A stretch of DNA of 64,000 nucleotides, taken from the NCBI GenBank assembly GCA_021808665.1, contig JAKBBA010000018.1, forward strand, positions 1 to 64,000, in the 5' to 3' direction. The stretch comes from Actinomycetes bacterium (GTDB taxonomy: Bacteria; Actinomycetota; Acidimicrobiia; Acidimicrobiales; Palsa-688). Shown one piece after another: positions 8,132-18,711 of this stretch. Positions within the stretch are counted from its first letter, which is position 1. The number at the start of each line of letters is the position of its first letter. The notes under the pieces were generated by a model, which was given only the letters and a program-made list of their open reading frames with translations, was not told the origin of the DNA and ran no database searches. The position numbers and the translations under genes are program-made.

Positions 8132-9325
8132 TCAGCAGCTGAGCTCTCTGACCACCATCCCCGTTCTTGGCTTGGGCCAGAAGAAGGTGGTCTTCGGAGG
8201 CATCCTCGACGCGCCGCGGCTAACCGCCGAGATCTGGCCGACCGTTGCGGGTCGCAAGAGCACCGCCGCAGAGGCGGCCCCGGTAGCGACGGAAGCTGCT
8301 GCGTCGTCCCAGCCGTGCTGGTAGACGACGGTGTGCTCCGGCAGCGAGCTTAAAGCGACGTCGAGGCGGCTGGAGTCCAAGTCGTAGGCGGCGGCCGCAA
8401 GGGTTCGTTCGGTCGGCCGAGCGAGCCACGCCGAGTCTGCGGTCAACACGCCCATAGTGGCGGACTCCTCCATCCGTGAAAGGATCGACCGGTCGACGGG
8501 GCCGGCGGGTACCAAGTCGAACCACTCCGACAGGCCGGAAACGATGTCGAAGCCGGGTGGCAGGCCTTGGATCAGCCGGTGAATGGCCTGCACGTTCAGC
8601 TGACGGTCTGCCAGTTCGACCGCTAGGGCCATCACATAGTCCTGCCCCCCCGCCGGCGAAGACCCTGCCATTAGCTCGTCGCGGAAGGTGAGGGCTGTTT
8701 CGTAGCGGTGATGTCCGTCGGCGACGAGGACGGGATTCGCTCCGACGGCCTCGGATATCGACCGGACGGTTCCGTCATCGGTTATGGGCCACAGTTCATG
8801 TAGGACCCCCTCGGCGTCGTGGGCGTGCTCGACTGGGTGCTCGGGTGCTTCCAGGAGAGCGCTCAAGCCTGACGTGGGCGACAGGACCCAGATCGGCGAA
8901 AGGTTGGCTCGGGTGGCCCTGATCAGCTCGAGGCGATCGCTCTTGGCTTTCGGTGTCGTCTCCTCGTGGGGGAGTATGCCCCTGCCTGGCTCCTCAAGCC
9001 CTAGAGCGCCGATGACTCCGATAGTTCGGCGTGGAGATCCCAGCGGGTCTCGGTATGACATGCGGTAACCGTAGAAGGCCGGCTTGGCGTCCCGCTGTAG
9101 GATCCCGCCGTCGCGCCATGCGTCGAGAAGGCTGCGGGCGCCGGTGTAGCGGTCTGTTCCGCCGTGGGGAAGCTCGAGTCTCACCACGTTGTAGGGGCTG
9201 CGCCCCTCTAAAGCGATCCTCTCAGGCTCGGATATCACGTCGTAGGGGGGACAGATGACTTCCTCTAAGGACCGAACGTGTGAAAGGGAGTACCTGAGAC
9301 CTGTGAAAGCTTCGAAGCGGGGCAC
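8132..9325 (-). CDS. DUF1015 family protein
   Basis: The 397-residue protein belongs to the uncharacterised DUF1015 family, seen from its N-terminal VPRFEAFTGLRYS, ICPPYDVISEPER, LPHEETTPKAKSDR, and the core VADGHHRYETALTFRDE. The last motif resembles a nucleotide- or phosphosugar-handling active site, and some relatives lie near serine or glycan metabolism genes, but function is unknown. An upstream in-frame extension would overlap the divergent HAD gene, so GTG at 9325, which gives the usual family N-terminus, is chosen. It converges on korB with 15 bases between the stops. Confidence 0.82.
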   Translation of the reverse strand: MPRFEAFTGLRYSLSHVRSLEEVICPPYDVISEPERIALEGRSPYNVVRLELPHGGTDRYTGARSLLDAWRDGGILQRDAKPAFYGYRMSYRDPLGSPRRTIGVIGALGLEEPGRGILPHEETTPKAKSDRLELIRATRANLSPIWVLSPTSGLSALLEAPEHPVEHAHDAEGVLHELWPITDDGTVRSISEAVGANPVLVADGHHRYETALTFRDELMAGSSPAGGQDYVMALAVELADRQLNVQAIHRLIQGLPPGFDIVSGLSEWFDLVPAGPVDRSILSRMEESATMGVLTADSAWLARPTERTLAAAAYDLDSSRLDVALSSLPEHTVVYQHGWDDAAASVATGAASAAVLLRPATVGQISAVSRGASRMPPKTTFFWPKPRTGMVVRELSC

Positions 9326-9375
9326 GGCGTGACAGTCTTCCAGACGCGAAAGCCGAGCGTGGGACGCCGGGCGCG

Positions 9376-9381
9376 TAACGT
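9376..9381 (+). promoter_or_regulatory. -10 element (TAACGT), leaderless start
   Basis: TAACGT lies eight bases before ATG 9390 with no ribosome-binding site between them. The 64-base gap to the divergent DUF1015 gene must hold both promoters. Confidence 0.45.
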
Positions 9382-9389
9382 GTCGCGTC

Positions 9390-10148
9390 ATGCTTTGCGT
9401 TTTGGACCTCGACGGGGTCATCTGGTTGGCTGGGAATCCGATAGAGGGTTCCCCCGAGGCGGTCACCCGGCTACGCCAGGCCGGGGTCTCGGTGGTCTTC
9501 GTGACGAACAACTCGTCCACGACCGTGATCGACTATGTCGGCCGGCTCGAGCGTGCCGGCGTCGAGGTGGACCCGAGTGAGCTGGCGACGTCCGCTCAAG
9601 CTGCCGCCACGCTCCTGCGCCCCGGGGAGAGGGTCAGCGTCATCGGCGGACCCGGCTTGTCCGAGGCTGTCGCGGCGACCGGTGCGGAACTAGTCGAGCC
9701 CGAAGCGAACCCTGACGCGGTCGTCGTCGGCAGGACCGTGGAGCTGGACTTCGGACGGCTGAGCCGCGCTTGCGCGGCGCTTCGTGGTGGAGCCCGCTTC
9801 GTAGCGGCCAACAACGACGCTACGTTTCCGACTCCCAACGGTTTGGAACCAGGCGCTGGAGCTCTTATCGCCTTCTTGGAAGTTGCCTCCGGGTGTCGTG
9901 CCGAAGTGGCCGGCAAGCCGAACCAGGCGATGGCGGACCTCGTCAGGCGACGCCACGGTGTGCCAGACCTCGTTATCGGCGATAGCCCGAGAACCGACGG
10001 AGGTTTCGCCGAGGCCCTCGGCGCTCCCTTCGCGCTCGTCTTGAGCGGCGTTACGGCCAAAGACGGCGTACCGGTCGATCCGCCGCCCAGCATCGTCGCA
10101 GCCGACGCTGCTGAGGCTGTCGACGTGTTCTTAGCGGCCGGAGCCTGA
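9390..10148 (+). CDS. HAD-superfamily hydrolase, IIA subfamily (NagD-like phosphatase)
   Basis: The 252-residue protein has all HAD-IIA marks: motif I LDLDGVIW near residue 5 (nucleophile and acid Asp), motif II FVTNNSS, the cap segment typical of NagD/PGP enzymes, motif III lysine in AGKPN, and motif IV IGDSPRTDG. It therefore hydrolyses a small phosphate ester such as p-nitrophenyl phosphate, a sugar phosphate or 2-phosphoglycolate. In a RubisCO-bearing cell 2-phosphoglycolate is an attractive substrate, since no other phosphoglycolate phosphatase is in the window, but that is inference. It starts with no ribosome-binding site (leaderless type). Confidence 0.88.
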   Translation: MLCVLDLDGVIWLAGNPIEGSPEAVTRLRQAGVSVVFVTNNSSTTVIDYVGRLERAGVEVDPSELATSAQAAATLLRPGERVSVIGGPGLSEAVAATGAELVEPEANPDAVVVGRTVELDFGRLSRACAALRGGARFVAANNDATFPTPNGLEPGAGALIAFLEVASGCRAEVAGKPNQAMADLVRRRHGVPDLVIGDSPRTDGGFAEALGAPFALVLSGVTAKDGVPVDPPPSIVAADAAEAVDVFLAAGA

Positions 10149-10160
10149 TCCGGCGACCGA

Positions 10161-10207
10161 CTTGCGGCAGCCTTAGTGCTAACTGCCGCAAGCACTAAGC
10201 GCTTTTG
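10161..10207 (+). terminator. interleaved inverted repeats: terminator and competing hairpin
   Basis: Two inverted repeats are interlaced. Arm a (10161-10170) pairs with 10183-10192; arm b (10172-10180) pairs with 10191-10199. The b hairpin (9-bp stem, 10-base loop) is followed by CGCTTTT and looks like an intrinsic terminator for the HAD gene. The a hairpin (10-bp stem) shares two bases with b and excludes it. Confidence 0.7.
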
Positions 10208-10211
10208 CTGG

Positions 10212-10217
10212 TAGCAT
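10212..10217 (+). promoter_or_regulatory. -10 element (TAGCAT), leaderless start
   Basis: TAGCAT lies six bases before ATG 10224 and there is no ribosome-binding site, the usual arrangement of actinobacterial leaderless genes. Confidence 0.5.
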
Positions 10218-10223
10218 TAGGGT

Positions 10224-10712
10224 ATGCCCCGAGATGAAAAAGTAAGAAAGGCCCAGTCGGCAGGAGTCGACTTCTTGGAGTTGGCCCGGTCCAAGGCGGA
10301 AGAGTTCTTAAAGGAGCTCTCCCGGTCAGGTGAAAGTGCCCAGGAGGCCCTCGACGACCTCGCCAAAGGATCGAAGCGCTCCACTGACCGATTGGTTGAC
10401 GCCATACGCAACGAGGTGAGCCGTCAGCTGACCGCTCTAGGCCTCGTGACCAAGTCGGACCTCTCGGCATTGGAGGGCCGTTTCGAGGAGCGCTTCGCTT
10501 CCCTCGAAGCTCGCTGCGCCCCAGCGCCTCAAGCACCCACGAAGTCCGGCAGCGCAAAGCCACCGAGGCCGCCATCGAAGGCCTCGGTAGCGAAGGCCGC
10601 GGGAGCGAAGGCCGCGGGAGGTCCGTCCCGGCGCAGGGCTACAGTTCCTGGTGGGACCTCCACTTCGGGGCCGTCCGATAGTGGTAAGCCTTCCGAGGGC
10701 TCCGGGGACTGA
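10224..10712 (+). CDS. coiled-coil protein with Ala/Lys/Pro-rich tail
   Basis: The 162-residue product is not assigned to a named family. Residues about 10-100 are strongly helical and charged (FLELARSKAEEFLKELSRS, then RLVDAIRNEVSRQLTALG and LEGRFEERFASLEAR), resembling phasin or PHA-granule-associated proteins. Residues about 100-162 are Ala, Lys, Pro, Ser and Gly rich with KAAGAKAAGG, like histone-H1-like bacterial tails. It may coat granules or bind nucleic acid; both are guesses from composition. It starts a run with tlyA, nadK and recN, and its 3' end overlaps the likely tlyA start. Confidence 0.65.
   Translation: MPRDEKVRKAQSAGVDFLELARSKAEEFLKELSRSGESAQEALDDLAKGSKRSTDRLVDAIRNEVSRQLTALGLVTKSDLSALEGRFEERFASLEARCAPAPQAPTKSGSAKPPRPPSKASVAKAAGAKAAGGPSRRRATVPGGTSTSGPSDSGKPSEGSGD
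10591..10620 (+). repeat. 15-bp tandem duplication in coding sequence
   Basis: Two identical 15-bp units (10591-10605 and 10606-10620) encode the AKAAG repeat of the basic tail. The exact identity suggests a recent in-frame duplication. Confidence 0.95.
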
Positions 10713-11622
10713 GCTGCGCCAACCCAGACGCCGACTTGACGTGGCCCTAGTAGAGTTGGGTCTTGCCGAGTCTCGATCTGCCGCCGCAGCTTTGATAGAG
10801 GTCGGCAAGGTCCTGGTGGGTGGCTCGTTGGCCATGAAGGCCTCACGACTTGTCGGAGCGGGTGAGCCGGTCAGGGTGACAGGTGAACCGCCGAGATTCG
10901 TCAGCCGCGGAGGGGAGAAACTCCATGCCGCGCTTGAGCATTTCGGAGTGCAGTCTGCTGGAAGGCAGGCTCTGGACGCGGGCGCATCGACCGGCGGCTT
11001 CACTGACTGCCTCTTGCAGAGTGGCGCCGAGCGGGTTGTCGCGGTGGATGTCGGCAGAGGCCAACTACATCCCCGCATCCGGTCCGATCATAGGGTCACT
11101 CCACTGGAGAGGACCGATGTCCGATCGGAGGCGCTGGACGTCTACCGGGGCAGGATGGACGTAGTCGTCGCTGACCTCTCCTTCATCGGGCTCAGAAGCG
11201 TCGCCCCGGCGCTGGTCAGTTTCGCCGCTCCGGGCGCTGATATCATCGTACTTGTCAAGCCACAGTTCGAGGCCGGGCGGGCTGAGGCGTCGCGCGCCAA
11301 GGGAGTGATCCGCAGCCCTGACGTTTGGAGGTCAACTCTTGAGTCGGCCACCGCTAGCGTGCGAGGGGCTGGAGTGGTAATGATGAATCTGATGGTCTCA
11401 CCCCTGCGAGGAGCTGGCGGCAACGTGGAGTTCCTGTCACATTTCCGGGCATCCGAACGCCGGTATCCCCAGCTGCGAAGTGATATCGGGGGAGCCGAGG
11501 AGCCGGCTGGGCCGATCGAGGTCCTAGTCGACCGTGCGGTGGAGGCAGCGCTGCAGGCTTGCCAGGGTGCGCAAGGCGCGGACAGCCTCGGAAGTGGCCG
11601 GGCTTTTAGAGGCGGAAGGTAA
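10681..11622 (+). CDS. tlyA: TlyA-family rRNA (cytidine-2'-O)-methyltransferase
   Basis: The protein has an N-terminal S4 RNA-binding domain (RRRLDVALVELGLAESRSAA) followed by a Rossmann methyltransferase domain (ALDAGASTGGFTDCLLQSGA for AdoMet, VVADLSFIGL, and VKPQFEAGR). TlyA enzymes methylate C1409 of 16S and C1920 of 23S rRNA, and loss gives capreomycin resistance in mycobacteria; older annotation as hemolysin is misleading. The start is uncertain: GTG 10681 is given, GTG 10651 and non-ATG codons near 10714 are possible because the S4 domain begins only at about 10720. tlyA-nadK-recN is a known actinobacterial operon order. Confidence 0.9.
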   Translation: MVSLPRAPGTELRQPRRRLDVALVELGLAESRSAAAALIEVGKVLVGGSLAMKASRLVGAGEPVRVTGEPPRFVSRGGEKLHAALEHFGVQSAGRQALDAGASTGGFTDCLLQSGAERVVAVDVGRGQLHPRIRSDHRVTPLERTDVRSEALDVYRGRMDVVVADLSFIGLRSVAPALVSFAAPGADIIVLVKPQFEAGRAEASRAKGVIRSPDVWRSTLESATASVRGAGVVMMNLMVSPLRGAGGNVEFLSHFRASERRYPQLRSDIGGAEEPAGPIEVLVDRAVEAALQACQGAQGADSLGSGRAFRGGR

Positions 11623-11627
11623 AGGCC

Positions 11628-12479
11628 GTGGCTTGCATCGGCTTTGTCTTCAACTCGGCCCGTCCGAAGGCGGTGCAACTCGCCGAACAGACGGCCTCCT
11701 GGCTCGTGGAGAACGGACATCGAACGCACATCTTGAGCGCCGCTCCGTCGGCGTCCGAGGGCAGCACTGTACCGCCAGACCTGGATCTGGCTGTCAGCCT
11801 CGGCGGTGACGGCACGATGTTGAGAACCGTGGACCTGGTGAGCAGCCGTGAGGTGCCTGTGCTGGGTGTCAACCTCGGGCATCTCGGCTATCTGACCGTT
11901 GCGGAGCCGTCAGGTCTAAAAGCGGCGCTGGAGCGCTTCTTGGAGGGCGACTTCACCGTCGAAGCGCGAATGACCTTCGACGTGACCCTCGGCAAGCCGC
12001 CGCCCGGAGGCAACGGCAGGGCGGGAAGGGTGTCGCGCAACGCCCTCAACGACGTCGTGCTGCAACGGTCCCTTGTCGGCCACACCATACACACGACCGT
12101 CGCAGTCAACGGCAGCCCTTTCCTGGCTTTCATCTCCGACTCGCTGATCCTCGCCACGCCGACCGGTTCTACCGCGTACAACCTCTCAGCCCGTGGCCCG
12201 ATCGTCTCGCCGAAAGCCAGAGTGTCTGTTCTCACGCCGGTAGCCCCACACATGCTCTTCGACCGATCTGTGGTCCTTGTCGCCGAGGACGAGGTCGCCA
12301 TAACAGCGTCGGGCGAATACCCGGTGGAAGTAGTAGTCGACGGCTGGCGGACCGCCACCCTCCAGCCCGGTCAGAGCGTCCAGTGCCGCCAAGGGGAGAA
12401 GGACGCTCTGTTGGTTACGTTCGAAAGTCGCGATTTCCACCGGATACTGAAAGCGAAGTTCAACCTGAAGGACCGCTGA
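11628..12479 (+). CDS. nadK: NAD kinase
   Basis: The 283-residue protein carries the GGDGTMLR motif that binds ATP/polyphosphate and Mg2+, the NAD-binding NDVVLQR segment, and the DSLILATPTGSTAYNLSARGPIV hallmark (given in parts: LATPTGSTAY). It phosphorylates NAD to NADP, needed for biosynthesis and the Calvin cycle's reductive step. It starts with GTG 11628, preceded by GGAAGGTAAAGG, five bases after the tlyA stop, and ends two bases before recN. Length is normal. Confidence 0.96.
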   Translation: MACIGFVFNSARPKAVQLAEQTASWLVENGHRTHILSAAPSASEGSTVPPDLDLAVSLGGDGTMLRTVDLVSSREVPVLGVNLGHLGYLTVAEPSGLKAALERFLEGDFTVEARMTFDVTLGKPPPGGNGRAGRVSRNALNDVVLQRSLVGHTIHTTVAVNGSPFLAFISDSLILATPTGSTAYNLSARGPIVSPKARVSVLTPVAPHMLFDRSVVLVAEDEVAITASGEYPVEVVVDGWRTATLQPGQSVQCRQGEKDALLVTFESRDFHRILKAKFNLKDR

Positions 12480-12481
12480 GC

Positions 12482-14155
12482 ATGCTCGTCGAACTGCGAG
12501 TTTGCAACCTGGGGGTCTTCGAGGACGTTTCGATCGCCTTCTCTGCGGGGATGAGCGCTCTGACGGGGGAGACAGGCGCCGGCAAAACGCTCATAGTGGA
12601 TGCTATCGCTCTCCTTGCGGGCCGACCGACCGACCCGCTCGTGGTACGCCCCGGAGCTTCGGAGGCGCTCGTGGAGGGAAGGTTCACGCTCTCCGGGCGT
12701 CCCGGGATGGATCCCGAAGCTAACGAGGTGGTCGTCTCGCGGGTGGTACCAACAACGGGGCGCAGCCGAAGCTACGTAGACGGCAGGATGGTGAGCGCTT
12801 CGGCGTTGTCCGACGTGGTCAGGAACCTCGTGGAGATAAACGGCCAGCATGCGTTCGCCTATCTTTTGTCTCCTCAGGTGCAGCGGGAACTCTTCGACCA
12901 GGCGAGCGCGATCGACACGGTACGCCAGCGAGACCTCCGCCGGGAGGTAGCCAAGCTGCGATCCGCGCTCGAAAGTCTCGGAGCCGACCCGGTAGCCAGG
13001 GAGCGCGAGACGGACCTTCTGCGCTACCAACTTCAAGAGATCGACTCGGCGTGCGTAGAGGACCCTGACGAGGAGACGTCGCTTAGAGCTGAGCAGGAGT
13101 CCCTCGCCGACGCCGCCGGCACCGTCGACGCAGCCCGCGCATTGCGGGAGGCCCTTGTTGGAGACGGGGGCAGCGCTGAGCGTGTCGGCGACGCGATAGC
13201 ACTTGCCGGCTCACGCCCTGCTCTATCGTCGATCGCCGCCAGACTGGCGGCGGCCTCCGAGGAGATAGTCGACTGCGCTGGGGAGGCGAGGCTCCTGGCT
13301 GAGAATCTCGAAGCGAACCCGGAAAGGCTGGACGCGGTTGGGCAACGCCTGGGGCTGCTCGCAGCGCTCCGGCGCAAGTACGGACCGACCCTCGCCGAGG
13401 TCGTTGCCTACCGGGAGCGGATCCGCTCGCAGCTCCACGAACTGCACTCGCGCGACGAGCTCATTTCTACTTACCGGGAGCATCTCGAAACCGCCGAGAG
13501 AGACCTGCGAGCCGAGGATCGCAGGGTCTTACAGGCCCGCCGCGACGCTGCTCCGTGGTTTGCGTCTCTGGTCGAGGATCAGCTCGCCGGCCTTGCATTG
13601 CAACGTGCGCGATTCGGCGTCGAGGTTGTTTCCGACACGGGCAAGCAGGTCGTCACCTGGCTCTTCGCTGCTAACCCTGGCCAGCCGCTGTTACCCCTTT
13701 CCAAGGTCGCTTCCGGGGGCGAGCTGTCGAGGGTTTTGCTTGCCACCAGGCTTGCGGTAGCCCGGGCCTCAGGAGGTTCCGTTGCCCAGCTGACCGGGCC
13801 GGAGACGCTGATATTCGACGAGGTCGACGCCGGGGTGGGCGGCCAGGCCGCAGCGTCGGTCGGCGAGGCCCTCGCCGAGCTTGCGTCGAATCGCCAGGTT
13901 CTGGTCGTCACCCACCTCGCCCAGGTCGCCGCTTTCGCTGACCACCAAGTCGTCGTCACGAAGGACATCGTGGCGAGCGGTGACGGCGACTTGACGAAGG
14001 CGTCGGCATCGCTGCTAGACGACGATGGTCGCGTAGTCGAGCTGGCGCGAATGCTATCGGGTCAGCCTGACAGTGCAACGGCACGGAGCCACGCCCGCGA
14101 GCTGCTCGACACCAGCAGGGACGGACCTGCCCGCCGTGGTGGCCACGGCCCCTGA
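12482..14155 (+). CDS. recN: DNA repair protein RecN (SMC-like ATPase)
   Basis: The 557-residue protein has the SMC layout: N-terminal Walker A GETGAGKT near residue 30, long charged helices in the middle (residues about 150-390, coiled coil), and C-terminal ABC signature ASGGELSRVLLA and Walker B LIFDEVDAGVGG. RecN helps hold and pair DNA ends during double-strand break repair. ATG 12482 is chosen since MLVELRVCNLGVF is the standard family start; it lies two bases after the nadK stop. No LexA box is seen directly upstream. Confidence 0.95.
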   Translation: MLVELRVCNLGVFEDVSIAFSAGMSALTGETGAGKTLIVDAIALLAGRPTDPLVVRPGASEALVEGRFTLSGRPGMDPEANEVVVSRVVPTTGRSRSYVDGRMVSASALSDVVRNLVEINGQHAFAYLLSPQVQRELFDQASAIDTVRQRDLRREVAKLRSALESLGADPVARERETDLLRYQLQEIDSACVEDPDEETSLRAEQESLADAAGTVDAARALREALVGDGGSAERVGDAIALAGSRPALSSIAARLAAASEEIVDCAGEARLLAENLEANPERLDAVGQRLGLLAALRRKYGPTLAEVVAYRERIRSQLHELHSRDELISTYREHLETAERDLRAEDRRVLQARRDAAPWFASLVEDQLAGLALQRARFGVEVVSDTGKQVVTWLFAANPGQPLLPLSKVASGGELSRVLLATRLAVARASGGSVAQLTGPETLIFDEVDAGVGGQAAASVGEALAELASNRQVLVVTHLAQVAAFADHQVVVTKDIVASGDGDLTKASASLLDDDGRVVELARMLSGQPDSATARSHARELLDTSRDGPARRGGHGP

Positions 14156-14235
14156 AGCAGTCCTCGCCGTTGCCACGCCGTGCGCCCCCAGCTTCCACGG
14201 TACGTCCCGTTCGGCGGTGCCGGCGGGCGAGGTAG

Positions 14236-16477
<2,242 letters not shown>

Positions 16478-16483
16478 GTTTCC

Positions 16484-16819
16484 ATGCCGACCGACGCTTC
16501 GACCTTCGAGCCCAAACAAGCCTTGGAGCACGAACGCGACAGCCTGCACACCCAGCTCGGCGAGCTCGGCTACGGCAACCGTCTCGACTACGACCCGAAT
16601 TTTGCCGACTCGAGCCAGGTGACCGCCGAGCGTGGTGAGAACGACGCCTTAATAGGGGAGCTGGTCGAGTTACTTCACGAGGTGGAGCATGCTCTCGCCA
16701 AGTTCGACACCGGCGATTACGGGCGTTGCGAGCGTTGCTCCAAGCCTATCGACCCAGCCCGCCTTGAGGCTCGGCCCGAAGCCCGCCTGTGCATCGAATG
16801 CGCCGCCTCGAAGCGCTAG
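16484..16819 (+). CDS. DksA/TraR-family zinc finger protein
   Basis: The 111-residue protein has an N-terminal helical part rich in Glu and Leu, an ERGENDALIGELVELLHEVEHAL helix (start and end residues only), the phrase FDTGDYGRCERCSKPI, and CIEC near the end. The four cysteines form the DksA-type zinc finger. Small actinobacterial members (RbpA-unrelated) bind RNA polymerase and affect the stringent response or act as general transcription factors; the exact role here is not known. It converges on trpS. Confidence 0.85.
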   Translation: MPTDASTFEPKQALEHERDSLHTQLGELGYGNRLDYDPNFADSSQVTAERGENDALIGELVELLHEVEHALAKFDTGDYGRCERCSKPIDPARLEARPEARLCIECAASKR

Positions 16820-16828
16820 AGGGACTTT

Positions 16829-16858
16829 ACTTTCACAGTCCGAACTTTCACAGTCCGA
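16829..16858. repeat. perfect 15-bp tandem duplication at the trpS stop codon
   Basis: The unit ACTTTCACAGTCCGA occurs at 16829-16843 and again at 16844-16858. On the minus strand it repeats GGA CTG TGA in frame, so the trpS stop codon is followed five codons later by a second in-frame copy of itself. Confidence 0.95.
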
Positions 16859-17870
16859 CAGCACTGTAGGCCCGCTGCAGCGTAGCGGAAGCCACCTCGT
16901 TGGCCCGTCTGGCGCCGGTGGCCAGTACGTCGGAAACGTAGTCTCGCTCTGCGGTGAGCTCCTTGAAGCGCCGCTGGATCGGCTCGACGGCGTCGAGGAC
17001 CGCCCGGGCCACGTCCGCTTTCAAGTCCCCGTAGCGGGAGTACCCTTCGGCGACGCGGTCGGGGTCCTCACCTCGTAGAGTTCCGAGCAGCTCAAGCAGG
17101 TTGGACACTCCGGGCTTGGTCTCGCGGTCGTAGCGCACCGAGCCGGGTCCGCTGTCGGTGTCGGTGACCGCACGCTTGACCTTGCGTTCTATGACGGCAG
17201 GTTCGTCGAAGAGGCCCACCACGCCCGCCGGCAGGTCGGTGGTCTTGGACATCTTGCGAGTCGGGTCGGCGAGGTTCATTATCCGGGCGCCCCTGCCAGG
17301 GCGGGGTATCGCCGCTTGCGGAACGACGAAAGTCGGACCGTAGGCAGCGTTGAAACGCTGCGCCAAGTCGCGGGTCAGTTCGAGGTGCTGGCGCTGGTCC
17401 TCGCCGACAGGGACTCTGTCGGCGTCGTAGGCGAGGATGTCGGCCGCCATGAGGCACGGGTAGGTGAAAAGTCCGACCCTGGCCAACTGCTCACCGCCCT
17501 TGGCCGTCTTGTCCTTGAACTGGGTCATTCGGGAGAGCTCTCCGAAGCTGGCGGTGCATTCCATTACCCACGCGAGCTGGGAGTGTGCTGGAACGTGGCT
17601 TTGCAAGAACAGCGTGCACGACTCGGGGTCCAACCCCGCAGCGAGAAGCAGGGTAGCCATCGTCAGTGATCCCTGGCGGCGCTCGGCGGGATCGCCGGGC
17701 ACGGTTAGGCCGTGCAGGTCCACCACGCAGTAGTAGCAGTCTCCCAGAGCCTGGTCTTCCACCCAATAGCGGATAGCGCCGAGCAGGTTTCCCAGGTGCG
17801 GTTCACCTGTCGGCTGTATGCCTGAGAGGACCCTCGGCGGCTTCGGATTAGCTGAGCTGAGCACCCGCAT
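16848..17870 (-). CDS. trpS: tryptophanyl-tRNA synthetase
   Basis: The 340-residue class I synthetase shows the HIGH-like signature in GIQPTGEPHLGNLLGA, the KMSKT loop (DPTRKMSKTTD), and the tryptophan-pocket phrases typical of TrpS (DLHGLTVP, TYPCLMAADILAYDAD). It charges tRNA-Trp. ATG at 17870 is used; the divergent scpA gene starts 46 bases away, so the two promoters are close. The 3' end carries the duplicated stop segment. Confidence 0.96.
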   Translation of the reverse strand: MRVLSSANPKPPRVLSGIQPTGEPHLGNLLGAIRYWVEDQALGDCYYCVVDLHGLTVPGDPAERRQGSLTMATLLLAAGLDPESCTLFLQSHVPAHSQLAWVMECTASFGELSRMTQFKDKTAKGGEQLARVGLFTYPCLMAADILAYDADRVPVGEDQRQHLELTRDLAQRFNAAYGPTFVVPQAAIPRPGRGARIMNLADPTRKMSKTTDLPAGVVGLFDEPAVIERKVKRAVTDTDSGPGSVRYDRETKPGVSNLLELLGTLRGEDPDRVAEGYSRYGDLKADVARAVLDAVEPIQRRFKELTAERDYVSDVLATGARRANEVASATLQRAYSAVGL

Positions 17871-17904
17871 AGGCTAGTTCCACGTTCCACCGGAACAGTT
17901 CCAA

Positions 17905-17910
17905 TAGGAT
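17905..17910 (+). promoter_or_regulatory. -10 element (TAGGAT), leaderless start of scpA operon
   Basis: TAGGAT lies six bases before the ATG at 17917; there is no ribosome-binding site. It would drive the scpA-to-plsC run. Confidence 0.5.
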
Positions 17911-17916
17911 TGGCGC

Positions 17917-18702
17917 ATGCCCTATACGGTTAGCACGCCCGTATTCGAAGGGCCCTTCGATCTTCTGCTGCACTTGATCAGCTCCGACAAGGTTGAGCTT
18001 TGGGAGGTGTCCCTCGCCGATATCGTCGACGGGTACGTGGCGACGCTTGCAGAGTTCAGCGATGGCCTCGACTTGGAGACCGCCACCGAGTTCCTCCTGA
18101 TAGCAGCGGTACTCCTTGAGCTCAAGACACGCCGTCTCCTGCCGGGCAGGGAGAGCGTCGAGGCCGAAGAGGAGTTCGCCCTGTGGGAGGAGAGAGACCT
18201 CCTCGTGGCGCGGCTGCTCGAATGCAAAACCTTCAAGGACGCTTCGCGCGAACTTGAGCGTCGCATCGACAACGCGTCGCGCTCGTGGCCGCGCCGTGTC
18301 GGCCCCGGTGAGCTCTACCACGCGGCGCGCCCCGACGTGATGGCTGGTGTCACCCCGGAGCGGCTGCGCAACGTGATGCAGCGAGCTTTAGAGCCCAAGC
18401 CTGCAGTCAAGGTGGAGTTGACCCACGTCGCACCGGTACGTGTCAGCGTCGCAGACGCGGTCGCAGGACTCGTCGTCACCCTTCCCGCGCGCCGGAGGGT
18501 GTGCTTCGCCGATCTAGTAGTGGGTGTTCGGGAGCGCCTCGAAGTGATCGTGTGCTTCTTAGCTGTGCTAGAGCTGTACAAACAGGGCTGCGTAGACCTC
18601 GAGCAGGCGACGAGCTTCGGGACTTTGGAGGTGATCTGGCTCGGCGGGAACCGCGACGGCGCTGCCCGCGACCCGGTGGTCGTCGAGGACTACGAAGGTT
18701 AG
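17917..18702 (+). CDS. scpA: segregation and condensation protein A
   Basis: The 261-residue kleisin links the SMC heads with ScpB to form bacterial condensin. The N-terminal FEGPFDLLLHLISSDKVELW-type stretch (FEGPFDLLLHLI, residues about 9-20) and the LLIAAVLLELKTRRLLP segment are family hallmarks; a C-terminal winged-helix part follows (VCFLAVLELYKQGCVDLEQ). It is the first gene of a tightly packed run with scpB, rluB, tyrA, aroA, cmk and plsC. Confidence 0.95.
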   Translation: MPYTVSTPVFEGPFDLLLHLISSDKVELWEVSLADIVDGYVATLAEFSDGLDLETATEFLLIAAVLLELKTRRLLPGRESVEAEEEFALWEERDLLVARLLECKTFKDASRELERRIDNASRSWPRRVGPGELYHAARPDVMAGVTPERLRNVMQRALEPKPAVKVELTHVAPVRVSVADAVAGLVVTLPARRRVCFADLVVGVRERLEVIVCFLAVLELYKQGCVDLEQATSFGTLEVIWLGGNRDGAARDPVVVEDYEG

Positions 18703-18711
18703 GATGCGACG

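Noticed and set aside
10161..10199. H-type pseudoknot from the interlaced arms
   Set aside because: The linkers between 9- and 10-bp stems are 0-2 bases, too short to span the grooves, and two arms overlap; alternative hairpins are more likely.
12420..12481. LexA/SOS box before recN
   Set aside because: A TTCGAAAG stretch is present but lacks the dyad of the actinobacterial SOS box, and recN is two bases after nadK.
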